DNA of 64,000 nucleotides from Streptomyces canus (GCF_030815415.1 NZ_JAUSWW010000001.1:8680001-8744000), one strand, 5' to 3'. Numbered from the stretch's first letter, positions 43,905 through 51,923 are shown. Program-made: numbers and translations. The notes: generated by a model not told the origin, from the sequence alone.

Positions 43905-44228
43905 TCAGAGCTTTCCGGCGCCCGCGCCGGACGTCACCGAGGCGGACTCCGCGGTGTAGCCGTAGGGCGGCGCGGTGAACGTGCCGACCCGGGAGATCTC
44001 GGTGGCGGCCCCGCCGAGATCGTTGCCGCACAGATTCGCGTAACCGTCCACGTCACTGCTGCGGTTCGTGGTCACAGCGACTCCCGTGTTGCGGAAGACG
44101 TTGTTCTCCACGAGCATCTGGGTGCCCATGTGCGAGGAGACGTTGCCGTTGTCGGAGCCGACGTCGACCTGACCGCTCAGCGATAGCAGACCGCCGCTGG
44201 TGACGGGTAAGTGAGGGCGAGTACGCAT
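43905..44228 (-). pseudogene. C-terminal remnant of PL1 pectate lyase
   Basis: The open frame encodes MGTQMLVENNVFRNTGVAV, GYANLCGNDLGGAATEISR and FTAPPYGYTAESASV, which are the last turns and tail of a PL1 pectate lyase, but the signal peptide, the calcium site and most of the beta-helix (some 300 residues) are absent. The preceding residues from about 44228 to 44160 do not match the family, so the start codon is fortuitous. I read it as a deletion remnant directly upstream of the PL3 gene. Confidence 0.75.
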
Positions 44229-44369
44229 GTGGGGTGCGTCCCTTCGGGCGGACTTACTCGATCATGTACGTGAACGCCGTACGCCAATCTAAACAGGGAT
44301 GTGCGGACATTGTGACCTTTAGAGCTTCTCGTTCAGCCCGTTGGTCACGCTGCTGAACGGAACGTAGGG

Positions 44370-44384
44370 GGCAAGCGCTTTCTA
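44370..44384 (+). promoter_or_regulatory. LacI-family operator, copy shared with GH115
   Basis: GGCAAGCGCTTTCTA, identical over 15 bases to the site before GH115 at 16499-16513 (reverse strand there) and centred on AAGCGCTT. It lies about 140 bases upstream of the esterase start. A partial second CGCTTTGC element follows at about 44390. Confidence 0.65.
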
Positions 44385-44428
44385 GTCAACGCTTTGCGCA
44401 CAACGGATTGCGTCGGCAACAGGGTGCG

Positions 44429-44442
44429 TGGGAGCGCTTCCA
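44429..44442 (+). promoter_or_regulatory. CebR-like operator
   Basis: TGGGAGCGCTTCCA differs at one base from the 14-base CebR box TGGGAGCGCTCCCA, the Streptomyces repressor site for cellulose/cellobiose-responsive genes. It lies about 80 bases before the CE1-CBM2 esterase start and after the other LacI-like site. Confidence 0.6.
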
Positions 44443-44522
44443 TGGCAGCCATGTGCATGTCACCATGCCTGTTACTCCCCTCAGCGATGCCCCCACGAGC
44501 CGCCATCACGAAGGGATCCACC

Positions 44523-45839
44523 GTGTCCGCCACTGCCGGCACCCTCGCGAGGAGACCGCTGCGCGCGGTCCTCGTCGCGCTCAACGCACTGCTGGTGGCG
44601 TTACTCGCCGCCGGCTTCCTCGCCGCCCCGCAGGCCTCCGCCCGCGAGGAGGCCGCCCCGACCGCGACGCTCACCGAGATCACGAACTTCGGTACGAACC
44701 CCAGCAATCTGCAGATGTACCTGTACGTCCCCGAGAGCGTCACCGAGAACCCGGCGATCGTGGTCGCGGTCCACTACTGCACCGGTTCCGGCCCGGCGAT
44801 GTACTCGGGCACCGAGTACGCCTCGCTCGCCGACCAGTACGGGTTCATCGTCGTCTACCCGTCGGTCACCCGCTCCAGCAAGTGCTTCGACGTCGCCTCG
44901 CCCCAGGCGCTGCGGCGCGGCGGAGGCAGCGACCCGGTCGGCATCAAGTCCATGGTCGACTGGACCGTCGACGCGTACGACGCCGACACCAGCCGGATCT
45001 TCGCCACCGGTATCTCCTCCGGCGCGATGATGACCAACGTCCTGCTCGGCGACTACCCCGACGTGTTCGCCGCGGGTGCCGCCTTCTCGGGCGTGCCGTT
45101 CGGCTGCTTCGCCACCACCGACGGCTCCGAGTGGAACAGCGCCTGTGCCCAGGGCACCGTGACCCGCACCGCACAGGAGTGGGGCGACATCGCCCGCGCC
45201 GCCTACCCCGGTTACACAGGACCCCGGCCGCGCATGCAGGTGTGGCACGGCACCGAGGACGACGTGCTGCGCTACCCCAACTTCGGCGAGGAGATCAAGC
45301 AGTGGACGAACGTCCGCGGCGTCAGCCAGACTCCCGCGGCCACGGACACACCCCAGTCCGGCTGGACCCGCACCCGCTACGGCGGCACCGGTGACCAGGC
45401 CCCGGTGGAGGCCATCAGCCTCCAGGGCGTCGGCCACAACCTGTACGCCTGGGGCATGGCGGCCCGAGTCCTCACGTTCTTCGGTCTCGACAGCGACGGC
45501 CCCGCACCCCAGCCCCCGGCCGGGCCCTGCAAGGTGAGCGTGACCACCAACGCCTGGAGCACCGGGCTGACCGCCTCGGTGACGATCACCAACACCGGCA
45601 CGAGCACGCTCAGCGGCTGGCAGCTCGGCTTCACCCTGCCCACCGGCCAGACCATCACCAACGGCTGGAACGCCACCTACGCGCCGGGCTCCGGCGCGGT
45701 GACGGCGACGAACGCCTCGTACAACGCCACGCTCGCCCCGAACGCGAGCGTCAGCATCGGCTACCAGGCGACGCACACCGGCAACAGCGCGGCGCCGGGC
45801 GCGTTCACCCTCAACGGAACGGCCTGCACGACCGGTTGA
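44523..45839 (+). CDS. Secreted CE1-type esterase with CBM2 (acetylxylan/feruloyl esterase)
   Basis: A 438-residue exported alpha/beta-hydrolase with cellulose-binding module. The Sec signal is ARRPLRAVLVALNALLVALLAAG, then an esterase domain of the PHB-depolymerase/CE1 type (about 45-320): VAVHYCTGSGPAMYS, IFATGISSGAMMTNVLL with nucleophile Ser165 in GISSG, and His in GVGHNLYAWG. A CBM2 module fills about 334-438 (CKVSVTTNAWSTGLTASVTITN, SGWQLGFTLP, NGTACTTG). Such enzymes remove acetyl or feruloyl groups from xylan bound to cellulose. GTG 44523 follows GAAGGGA; longer starts lack a signal. Two LacI/CebR-like operators lie upstream. Confidence 0.9.
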   Translation: MSATAGTLARRPLRAVLVALNALLVALLAAGFLAAPQASAREEAAPTATLTEITNFGTNPSNLQMYLYVPESVTENPAIVVAVHYCTGSGPAMYSGTEYASLADQYGFIVVYPSVTRSSKCFDVASPQALRRGGGSDPVGIKSMVDWTVDAYDADTSRIFATGISSGAMMTNVLLGDYPDVFAAGAAFSGVPFGCFATTDGSEWNSACAQGTVTRTAQEWGDIARAAYPGYTGPRPRMQVWHGTEDDVLRYPNFGEEIKQWTNVRGVSQTPAATDTPQSGWTRTRYGGTGDQAPVEAISLQGVGHNLYAWGMAARVLTFFGLDSDGPAPQPPAGPCKVSVTTNAWSTGLTASVTITNTGTSTLSGWQLGFTLPTGQTITNGWNATYAPGSGAVTATNASYNATLAPNASVSIGYQATHTGNSAAPGAFTLNGTACTTG

Positions 45840-45848
45840 CGTCCCCAG

Positions 45849-45872
45849 GGCGGCCGGAGCTCTCCGGCCGCC
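45849..45872. terminator. Terminator after esterase
   Basis: A near-continuous 11-base-pair stem (45849-45859 with 45862-45872) directly after the esterase stop; it also faces the small minus-strand ORF. Confidence 0.65.
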
Positions 45873-45882
45873 TTCCGGCGGT

Positions 45883-45984
45883 TCAGTACGGCAGCAGGCG
45901 CCCCGAAGGTGTCCTGCGGTCGATCTTCTCGTCCCGGGGTGCCGCGGGTCGGCGGCTGACGCGGATGCGGGTCTGGCGGCTCAT
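45883..45984 (-). CDS. Small basic 33-residue ORF, possible peptide gene
   Basis: A 33-residue frame (MSRQTRIRVSRRPAAPRDEK then IDRRTPSGRLLPY) with a textbook ribosome site, CAGGAGGGC, six bases before ATG 45984 and its own downstream hairpin. It is rich in Arg and Pro, has no Cys, and ends in a hydrophobic LLPY. I do not recognise it. It could be a small regulatory protein, an antisense-encoded leader or a modified-peptide precursor, but no maturation enzyme is nearby. The 187 bases upstream of it to the OYE gene hold nothing else I can support. Confidence 0.45.
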   Translation of the reverse strand: MSRQTRIRVSRRPAAPRDEKIDRRTPSGRLLPY

Positions 45985-46171
45985 GGCGCCCTCCTGACGT
46001 TCGATGCCGCCAGCCTTGTCGCCGGGAGCCCCCGGCGCATCGTGCCTCTGGAGACACCGACCCCGATCTTCCGGGAGTACACGCCGGGGGCGCCGTACTC
46101 CGGAGGGAGGACCACGGGGAGGGGTCCACACGTTCAACGCCCAGGTGGTGCCCCGCCGCCCCGCGTGAGGC

Positions 46172-47251
46172 TCAGACCGACCGGTGGTACTGGTCCGGCA
46201 CCCGCACGTCCCCGCCCAGCTCCCGCGCCGCGTGCCGCGCCCACGACGGGTCGCGCAGCAGCTCACGGCCCAGCAGTACCGCGTCCGCCTCGCCGTTGAC
46301 CAGGATCTTCTCGGCCTGCTCGGGCTCGGTGATCATGCCGACCGCGGCCACCGGCAGCGAGGTCTCCGCCTTCACCCGGGCGGCGAAGGGGACCTGGTAG
46401 CCGGGGCCGGTCGGGATGCGGACGCCGGAGGCGTTGCCGCCGGTGGAGACGTCGAGGAGGTCGATGCCATGGGCCTGGAGGTCGGCGGCGAAGCGGACCG
46501 TGTCGTCCGCCGTCCAGCCGCCCTCCTCCAGCCAGTCGGTCGCCGAGATACGGAAGAACAGCGGCTTGTCGTCCGGCCACACCTCCCGTACGGCGTCCAC
46601 GACCTCGAGGGCGAAGCGGGTGCGGTTCTCGTACGAGCCGCCGTAGGCGTCCGTGCGGTGATTCGAGTGCGGGGAGAGGAAGTTGCTGATCAGATAGCCG
46701 TGGGCGCCGTGGATCTCGGCGACTTCGAACCCCGCGGCGAGAGCGCGACGGGCCGCGTCGGCGAACCGGCCGACGACCTCCTGGATCTGAGCGTCCGTCA
46801 ACTCGGTCGGCACCGCGTGCCGTTCGTCGAAGGCGAGCGGGCTCGGCGCCAGCGGCTGCCATCCGTACCCGTCCGTGCCGAGCGGCGCGCCGCCCTTCCA
46901 CGGCCGGTCCGTGGCCGCCTTGCGGCCGGCGTGTGCGAGCTGGATGCCCGGCACCGTGCCCTGGGACACCAGGAAGCGGGTGATCCGGCGGAACGCCTCG
47001 ACCTGGGTGTCGTTCCAGATCCCCAGGTCGTACGGGGAGATCCGGCCCTCGGGGCTCACCCCTGTCGCCTCGACGATGATCAGGCCCGTGCCGCCCGCCG
47101 CGCGCGCCGCGTAGTGCGCGAAGTGCCAGTCGCCGGGCGCCCCGGTCTCCGGGCCCTCGGGGGCCGCGGAGTACTGGCACATCGGCGGCATCCACACCCG
47201 GTTGGGGATCGTCAGATCGCGCAGGGTGTAGGGCTCGAAGAGGGCACTCAC
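46172..47251 (-). CDS. OYE-family NADH:flavin oxidoreductase (YqjM-like)
   Basis: A 359-residue FMN-binding (beta/alpha)8 barrel of the old yellow enzyme family, YqjM/thermophilic-like class: RVWMPPMCQYSAAPEG, GLIIVEATGVSPEGRISPYDLGIW, GIQLAHAGRKA, AEIHGAHGYLISNFLSPHSNHRTDAYGG in parts (EIHGAHGYLISNFLSP with the His pair that binds the substrate; NHRTDAYGGSYENRTRF), and ADAVLLGRELLRDPSW. It reduces alpha,beta-unsaturated carbonyls with NAD(P)H. GTG 47251 (SALFEPYTLRDL) has GGAG six bases upstream; a TTG four codons earlier is possible. It is divergent from the ArsR-like gene, with twin operators between. Confidence 0.9.
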   Translation of the reverse strand: MSALFEPYTLRDLTIPNRVWMPPMCQYSAAPEGPETGAPGDWHFAHYAARAAGGTGLIIVEATGVSPEGRISPYDLGIWNDTQVEAFRRITRFLVSQGTVPGIQLAHAGRKAATDRPWKGGAPLGTDGYGWQPLAPSPLAFDERHAVPTELTDAQIQEVVGRFADAARRALAAGFEVAEIHGAHGYLISNFLSPHSNHRTDAYGGSYENRTRFALEVVDAVREVWPDDKPLFFRISATDWLEEGGWTADDTVRFAADLQAHGIDLLDVSTGGNASGVRIPTGPGYQVPFAARVKAETSLPVAAVGMITEPEQAEKILVNGEADAVLLGRELLRDPSWARHAARELGGDVRVPDQYHRSV

Positions 47252-47290
47252 GGCGGGCTCCAATCGTCACGGGACCGAGGGGTCGACTCG

Positions 47291-47340
47291 TACGATAGGC
47301 ATCGTAGTACGTAGAGTGTCAAACTACGAGAGGCCTCGTA
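47291..47340. promoter_or_regulatory. Twin operators between OYE and ArsR-like genes
   Basis: Two inverted repeats share the form TACGAK-AGGC-MTCGTA: TACGAT-AGGC-ATCGTA at 47291-47306 and TACGAG-AGGC-CTCGTA at 47325-47340, perfect in their arms, with the same AGGC spacer and 34 bases centre to centre. They lie 40-75 bases from either start, so one dimer pair could repress both genes. Confidence 0.7.
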
Positions 47341-47371
47341 CAATGGGCTCCCCGAAGAGTCTGGAGCCACC

Positions 47372-47725
47372 GTGACCTCTCCCGCCGTCAGCAGCCGCGA
47401 TCTTCCGCACCCGGCGCGCGAGGAGATCCGGCTGGAGCCGGTCCTGCACGCGCTCTCCGACCCGATGCGGCTCCGGATCGTGCGAGAGCTCGCCGCCGTG
47501 GGCGACGAGCTCACCTGTTCGCAGTTCGAGCTGCCGGTCACCAAGTCCACGACCACGCACCACTTCCGCGTGCTGCGCGAGGCCGGGGTGATCCGGCAGA
47601 TCTACCGGGGCACCGCCAAGATGAACGGACTGCGCAAGAGCGACCTAGACGACCTCTTCCCGGGACTTCTCGACAGTCTCCTCGGTGCCGCCTCCCGCCA
47701 GGACGGCCGCCTCGGGAGCGACTGA
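47372..47725 (+). CDS. ArsR-type winged-helix regulator
   Basis: A 117-residue one-domain regulator of the ArsR/SmtB type: LHALSDPMRLRIVRELAAVGD, then the recognition region FELPVTKSTTTHHFRVLREAGVI and wing IYRGTAKMNGLRKSDLDDLFPG. No metal-binding Cys/His cluster is seen, so it probably senses an organic compound or redox state, typical for members next to oxidoreductases. GTG 47372 follows CTGGAG. The twin operators upstream suggest autoregulation plus control of OYE. Its last 81 bases overlap the end of the convergent permease gene. Confidence 0.88.
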   Translation: MTSPAVSSRDLPHPAREEIRLEPVLHALSDPMRLRIVRELAAVGDELTCSQFELPVTKSTTTHHFRVLREAGVIRQIYRGTAKMNGLRKSDLDDLFPGLLDSLLGAASRQDGRLGSD

Positions 47726-49033
47726 ACCGGCCTTCGAGGGAAGGTGGTTGAACAGCAGGTTCAGCACGATCGCCGTCAGGCAGCCCGCGCTGATGCCGCT
47801 GTTCATCACTGTCTGGAACCAGTCCGGGAACTTCTCGTAGACCGTCGGCACCCCGACCGGCAGCATGCCGACGGCGACCGAGACGGCCACCACCGTCAGG
47901 TTGTTGTTCCCCTTGAAGTCGACCTGGGTCAGCGTCCTCAGCCCGCTCGCCGCGACCGTCCCGAACATCACCAGACCCGCACCGCCGAGCACCGGTGCCG
48001 GTATGGCCGCCACGACCGCGCCCAGCTTGGGCAGCAGGCCGAGCAGGACGAGGATGCCGCCCGCCGCGGCGACCACCCAGCGGCTGCGGACCCGGGTCAT
48101 GCCGACGAGACCGACGTTCTGCGCGTACGCGGTGTACGGGAAGGTGTTGAAGACGCCGCCGAGGACGGTGGACAGGCCGTCGGCGCGCAGGCCGTCCGCG
48201 AGGGAGCGCGGCTCGACCTTGCGGTCCGTCATCTCCCCGACCGCGATCAGGTCACCGGTCGTCTCGGTCATCGTCACCAGCGCCACGACCAGCATCGAGA
48301 CGATCGCCGAGAACTCGAAGGTGGGCGCACCGAAGTGGAACGGCGTGCTGACGCCGAGCCAGTCCGCGTCCCCGACCCCGTCGAAGTCCGTGAACCCGAA
48401 CGGAACGGCGACCGCGAGCCCGACCACGATGCCGGTCAGGACGGCGATCCGGCTCAGGAAGGCCGGCGCGAACCGCTGCACACCCACCACGACGAGCAGG
48501 ACGAACGCGGCGAGCCCGAGGTTCTTCGGCTCCCCGAAGTCGGCCGCACCGACACCGCCCGCGGCCCAGTTGCCCGCGACCGGGAGCAGGGACAGCCCGA
48601 TGATCAGGATCACGGTGCCCGTGACCAGCGGCGGGAAGAAGCGCAGCAGCTTCCCGAACACCGGCGCCAGCAGCATGATCGCGAGTCCCGCGACGATCAC
48701 CGAGCCGTAGATCGCGGGCAGTCCGCCGCCGGTGGTGCCGATCAGCACCATGGGCGACACGGCGGCGAACGTACAGCCCTGCATGATCGGCAGACGCACG
48801 CCGAAGCGCCAGAACCCGATGCACTGGATGAGCGTCGCTATTCCGCACACCAGGAGGTCGGCGGTGATGAGGTACGCGAGGTCGGCGGCCGACAGTTTCA
48901 TCGCACTGCCGACGATCAGGGGGACGGCCACGGCTCCGGCGTACATCGCGAGGACGTGCTGGAGGCCGAAGGCGGCCAACTGGCGTACGGGTGGGACTTC
49001 GTCGACGGGATGTACGGGAGCGGTTGTCGTCAT
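47645..49033 (-). CDS. NCS2 purine (xanthine/urate-type) permease
   Basis: A 462-residue nucleobase:cation symporter-2 with about 14 helices (ALQHVLAMYAGAVAVPLIVG-like start GLQHVLAMYAGAVAVPL, IQCIGFWRFGVRLPIMQGCTFA). The NCS2 signature QNVGLVGMTRVRSR follows NTFPYTAYA, a form typical of xanthine/uric-acid carriers. ATG 49033 (MTTTAPVHPVDEVPPV) is the favoured start because the conserved part begins shortly after; an ATG 21 codons earlier exists. AGGAG is somewhat distant. The 3' end overlaps the ArsR-like gene for 81 bases in opposite orientation. Confidence 0.88.
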   Translation of the reverse strand: MTTTAPVHPVDEVPPVRQLAAFGLQHVLAMYAGAVAVPLIVGSAMKLSAADLAYLITADLLVCGIATLIQCIGFWRFGVRLPIMQGCTFAAVSPMVLIGTTGGGLPAIYGSVIVAGLAIMLLAPVFGKLLRFFPPLVTGTVILIIGLSLLPVAGNWAAGGVGAADFGEPKNLGLAAFVLLVVVGVQRFAPAFLSRIAVLTGIVVGLAVAVPFGFTDFDGVGDADWLGVSTPFHFGAPTFEFSAIVSMLVVALVTMTETTGDLIAVGEMTDRKVEPRSLADGLRADGLSTVLGGVFNTFPYTAYAQNVGLVGMTRVRSRWVVAAAGGILVLLGLLPKLGAVVAAIPAPVLGGAGLVMFGTVAASGLRTLTQVDFKGNNNLTVVAVSVAVGMLPVGVPTVYEKFPDWFQTVMNSGISAGCLTAIVLNLLFNHLPSKAGSVAPEAAVLAGGGTEETVEKSREEVV

Positions 49034-49121
49034 GAGCGAGACCGTAGGCTCCTTGAACAGTTTGTTGATTTCCGAGCTGTTGCCGCTGTGTGTCATGCCC
49101 ACCCGGGCACATTCCACTCTG

Positions 49122-50501
49122 CTACGAGGTGCTCCTCCGCGCCGCGGCCAGCAGCGATTCCCAGTCCGGCAGCTTGACCACGCTCCGCCCGAGCGTGGTC
49201 CCCAGCTCCGCCTCCGCCCGTTCGATGGCGCACCACCCCGTCCACTCGACGGGCTCGATCCCGTCCGCCCTCAGCGCCGCCATTGGATCACCGGGCAGCT
49301 CCCTGCGCAGGAGAGCGGCGGCATCCTCCAGCAACGACGTCACCGTCTCCTTCGCACAGGGGCGATTCGTGCCGATGACTCCCGTCGGGCCCCGCTTGAT
49401 CCAGCCGGCCACGTACTCGCCCGGCGCGACGGCCCCCTCGCGCAGCACCCGCCCGCCGAGGTGCGGCACCGTACAGGTCGCGGGGTCGAACGGCAGCCCC
49501 TCCAGCGGCACCCCGCGATAACCCACCGACCGCAGCACCAGCTGCGCCGCGATGTCCTCGTACCGGCCCGTCCCCGTCACCCCGCCCCGTCCGTCGGGCA
49601 CCGTCCGTTCGAAGCGCACCGCGGCCACCCGTCCTCCCCCACGCTCGGCTTCGCTCGAGCGGGAGGTGCCCCCACCGGCGAGGATTTCGACGGGACGCAG
49701 GAAGAAGCGCATACGGATCCGGCGCGCCGCGGACCGCCCGGGAGCGGTGGCCCAGCCGCGCAGCACCTCCACATTGCGGCGCGCTGCGGCGGGCAGCGCG
49801 GAGGGGTCGAGGTACGCCGGGTCCAGCGCCAACTCCTGCGGATCCACCGTCACTTCCGTGTCCGGCAGCGCGCCCAGCTCGCGCAGCTCCTTGGTGGTGA
49901 ATCGAGCCTGGGAGGGGCCTCGGCGACCCACCATGTGAACCTCGGTCACCCGGCTCGCCGCCAGCGCGGAGAGCGCCGCCTGCGGCATGTCCGTGGGGCT
50001 CAGCTCCGCGGCGCCCCGGGCCAGCATCCGCGCCACGTCGACCGCGACGTTCCCCACGCCGATGACCACGGCCGAGCGGGCGTCGCGGACGAATCCGTCG
50101 TCCACGGCGTCCGGATGGGCGCTGTACCAGCCCAGGAACTCGGTCGCCGACCAGCTGCCCGGCAGGTCCTCGCCGGGCACGCCCAGATGCCGGTCGGTGG
50201 CGGCCCCCACGCAGTACACGACCGCGTGGTACAGCTCCCGCAGCCGGGCGGCGGGCACCCCGTCCTCGCCCACCCGCACCCCGCCGAGGAAGCGCACCCG
50301 CTCGTGCTCCAGGACCGTGCGCAGATTGCTCTGGAGGGACTTGATCTTCTCGTGGTCCGGCGCCACCCCGTAGCGCACCAGGCCGTACGGGCACGGCAGC
50401 CGGTCCAGTACGTCGACGCGGACCGAGGGATCCAGCTGGACCAGGCTCTGAGCGGTGTAGCACCCGCTCGGCCCGGAGCCGACAACGGCGACACGAAGCA
50501 C
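49122..50501 (-). CDS. FprA/adrenodoxin-reductase-like ferredoxin-NADP+ reductase
   Basis: A 459-residue FAD- and NADP-dependent reductase of the FprA/adrenodoxin reductase family, which passes electrons between NADPH and ferredoxins. The FAD loop is AVVGSGPSGCYTAQSL (start), then LDRLPCPYGLVRYGVAPDHEKIK, the NADP site VIGVGNVAVDVARML, and the family's end motif GWIKRGPTGVIGTNRPCAKETV. GTG 50501 has AAGGAG at proper spacing. A 42-base Streptomyces dispersed repeat is inserted in frame (see 49633), adding GGGTSRSSEAERGGG to the protein. Its ferredoxin partner is not adjacent. Confidence 0.9.
   Translation of the reverse strand: MLRVAVVGSGPSGCYTAQSLVQLDPSVRVDVLDRLPCPYGLVRYGVAPDHEKIKSLQSNLRTVLEHERVRFLGGVRVGEDGVPAARLRELYHAVVYCVGAATDRHLGVPGEDLPGSWSATEFLGWYSAHPDAVDDGFVRDARSAVVIGVGNVAVDVARMLARGAAELSPTDMPQAALSALAASRVTEVHMVGRRGPSQARFTTKELRELGALPDTEVTVDPQELALDPAYLDPSALPAAARRNVEVLRGWATAPGRSAARRIRMRFFLRPVEILAGGGTSRSSEAERGGGRVAAVRFERTVPDGRGGVTGTGRYEDIAAQLVLRSVGYRGVPLEGLPFDPATCTVPHLGGRVLREGAVAPGEYVAGWIKRGPTGVIGTNRPCAKETVTSLLEDAAALLRRELPGDPMAALRADGIEPVEWTGWCAIERAEAELGTTLGRSVVKLPDWESLLAAARRSTS
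49633..49674. repeat. Dispersed Streptomyces repeat inside a CDS
   Basis: The tract starting CCTCCCCCACGCTCGGC and ending GGGAGGTGCCCCCA, with complementary ends CCTCCC/GGGAGG and internal GCTCG/CGAGC, matches the short GC-rich inverted repeat that I recall at many places in Streptomyces genomes. Here it lies inside the FprA-like gene and keeps its frame, coding about 14 residues (TSRSSEAERGGG) absent from typical family members. Confidence 0.7.
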
Positions 50502-50646
50502 GGCGGTACTCCTTACCCGAGGGATCAGAGGAGATCGCTGATGTCTCCAGCATCGCACCGTCGCAGCTGCGCTGACAGGGTGCTGTACGGGTCCGTGGAC
50601 GCGTGTCCGTTGGTATGGAAAGTGATCATGCGGTTACTTTGCGTGT

Positions 50647-51162
50647 GTGCCAGAAGCATCGTTTCTTAATCTTTCTGATCGTTGCCCGACGGACGGTGCG
50701 GTGTCCGTGTGGCCCGCGTGGGAAGTGCGGGAGGGCGAGGGCGTGACAGCCTGGTTCCACGTCCGGCTGGCGTTCACCGACGGTGCCCGGGTCGACGCGC
50801 TCGCCGTCGTGGCCGAGGGGCAGGTCTCGGTGGAGGACGTCCGGGCCCAGCCGGCCCTCTCGCTGGACGACCTCGCGGTGTTCGCCGACTGGATCGAGGG
50901 CCCGCTCTTCGAGGCGTGCGGTGCCGGACCGGCGGAAGGGGGCGACGAGCCGGCCGGTTCGCGGCGCGCCCGGCCGGCCTGGCCGCGCGGCGTGGAGGGC
51001 CGCCTGCTGCTCGCCCAGGAGTACCGGGCGGCCCAGGAGGACGGCGTCGACCCGGTGCTCGCGGTGATGTGCGCGACCGGGCACAGCCGCCGCAAGTCGC
51101 TCCGGCTGATCGCGCAGGCGCGCGACGCCGGGTACCTGACGCCACGTCACGCCCGGCGCTGA
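50647..51162 (+). CDS. Conserved Streptomyces hypothetical (DUF6214-like)
   Basis: A 171-residue soluble protein beginning MPEASFLNLSDRCP from GTG 50647. The N-terminal 90 residues (SVWPAWEVREGEGVTAWFHVRLAF, LSLDDLAVFADWIEGPLFEAC) look like a small beta-rich domain, and the C-terminal 50 (ARPAWPRGVEGRLLLAQEYRAAQE, GHSRRKSLRLIAQARDAGYLTP) resemble a helix-turn-helix, so it may bind DNA. I associate it with DUF6214 only from memory. Its leader is AT-rich (TTACTTTGCGTG) and lacks a clear ribosome site. Confidence 0.65.
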   Translation: MPEASFLNLSDRCPTDGAVSVWPAWEVREGEGVTAWFHVRLAFTDGARVDALAVVAEGQVSVEDVRAQPALSLDDLAVFADWIEGPLFEACGAGPAEGGDEPAGSRRARPAWPRGVEGRLLLAQEYRAAQEDGVDPVLAVMCATGHSRRKSLRLIAQARDAGYLTPRHARR

Positions 51163-51190
51163 GTGCGGCTGTTGCGCTCGGCGAGGGCCT

Positions 51191-51826
51191 TTACTGCATG
51201 TCCCGCATCCGGGAGATCTCGGCCGTCTGCTGGGCGACCACGTCGTCGGCCATCTCCTCGATCCGGATGTTGTTGCCCTGTCCCTTCACGTCGGTGGCCA
51301 TGGTGATCGCCCCTTCGTGATGCGTGATCATCAGAGTGAGGAAGAGCTGGTCGAAGGCCGTGCCCTCGGCGGCCCGCAGCTTGTCGATCTGCGCCTCGGT
51401 GGCCATCCCGGGCATCGAGGCGTGGTCGTGCGCGTCGCCCTCCTGGGTCTCCTGTTTGCCGTACGTCTTCAGCCAGCTCCGCATGGCGGCGATCTCCGGC
51501 CCCTGGGCCGCCTTGATCCGCTCGGCCAGCTTCTCGACCTTCGTGGACTTCGCGCGCTCCGGGGCGAGTTCGGTCAACTCCAGTGCCTGTGTGTGGTGCT
51601 CGATCATCATCCGGGCGTACGAGACGTCCGCCGAGTTGGGGGAGTCGTCCTCGGCGCGCTGGTCCGCGGCCTCGTCGGCGGAGAGGGTGCGGTTCGCCTC
51701 GCCGGGCTTGCCGGGCACGAGCACCGACGGTCCGCTCGGGGCCGGTTCCGCGTCCGAGGCCGTGTCACAGGCCCCAAGTCCCAGCATCGCGAGGGCGGTG
51801 AGGGTCACCGGGGCGAAAAACTTCAT
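51191..51826 (-). CDS. DUF305 lipoprotein
   Basis: A 211-residue exported lipoprotein with lipobox LGLGAC after MKFFAPVTLTALAM. The body is a DUF305 four-helix ferritin-like fold, with the two His pairs YARMMIEHHTQALELTELA and FLTLMITHHEGAITMATDV, which in this family probably bind metal such as copper. ATG 51826 gives the compact signal; an ATG 11 codons upstream is less good. It is divergent from an LVIVD-repeat protein, a pairing I know from other Streptomyces and which suggests joint function at the cell surface, possibly metal handling. Confidence 0.86.
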   Translation of the reverse strand: MKFFAPVTLTALAMLGLGACDTASDAEPAPSGPSVLVPGKPGEANRTLSADEAADQRAEDDSPNSADVSYARMMIEHHTQALELTELAPERAKSTKVEKLAERIKAAQGPEIAAMRSWLKTYGKQETQEGDAHDHASMPGMATEAQIDKLRAAEGTAFDQLFLTLMITHHEGAITMATDVKGQGNNIRIEEMADDVVAQQTAEISRMRDMQ

Positions 51827-51923
51827 TGCGATCTTGTTGCCCCCTGTTGGTATGTGCATGGCGAAGACAATACTTCGGTGGTGCGTGACCCGTTCCGAGG
51901 TGAACGGAACCAGGGAGGAAACA

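Noticed and set aside
43874-44522. A bacterial defence or phage island near the AT-richer leader
   Set aside because: The AT-rich patch is a promoter region with LacI-type sites and a PL1 remnant; no integrase, toxin, nuclease or phage gene is present.
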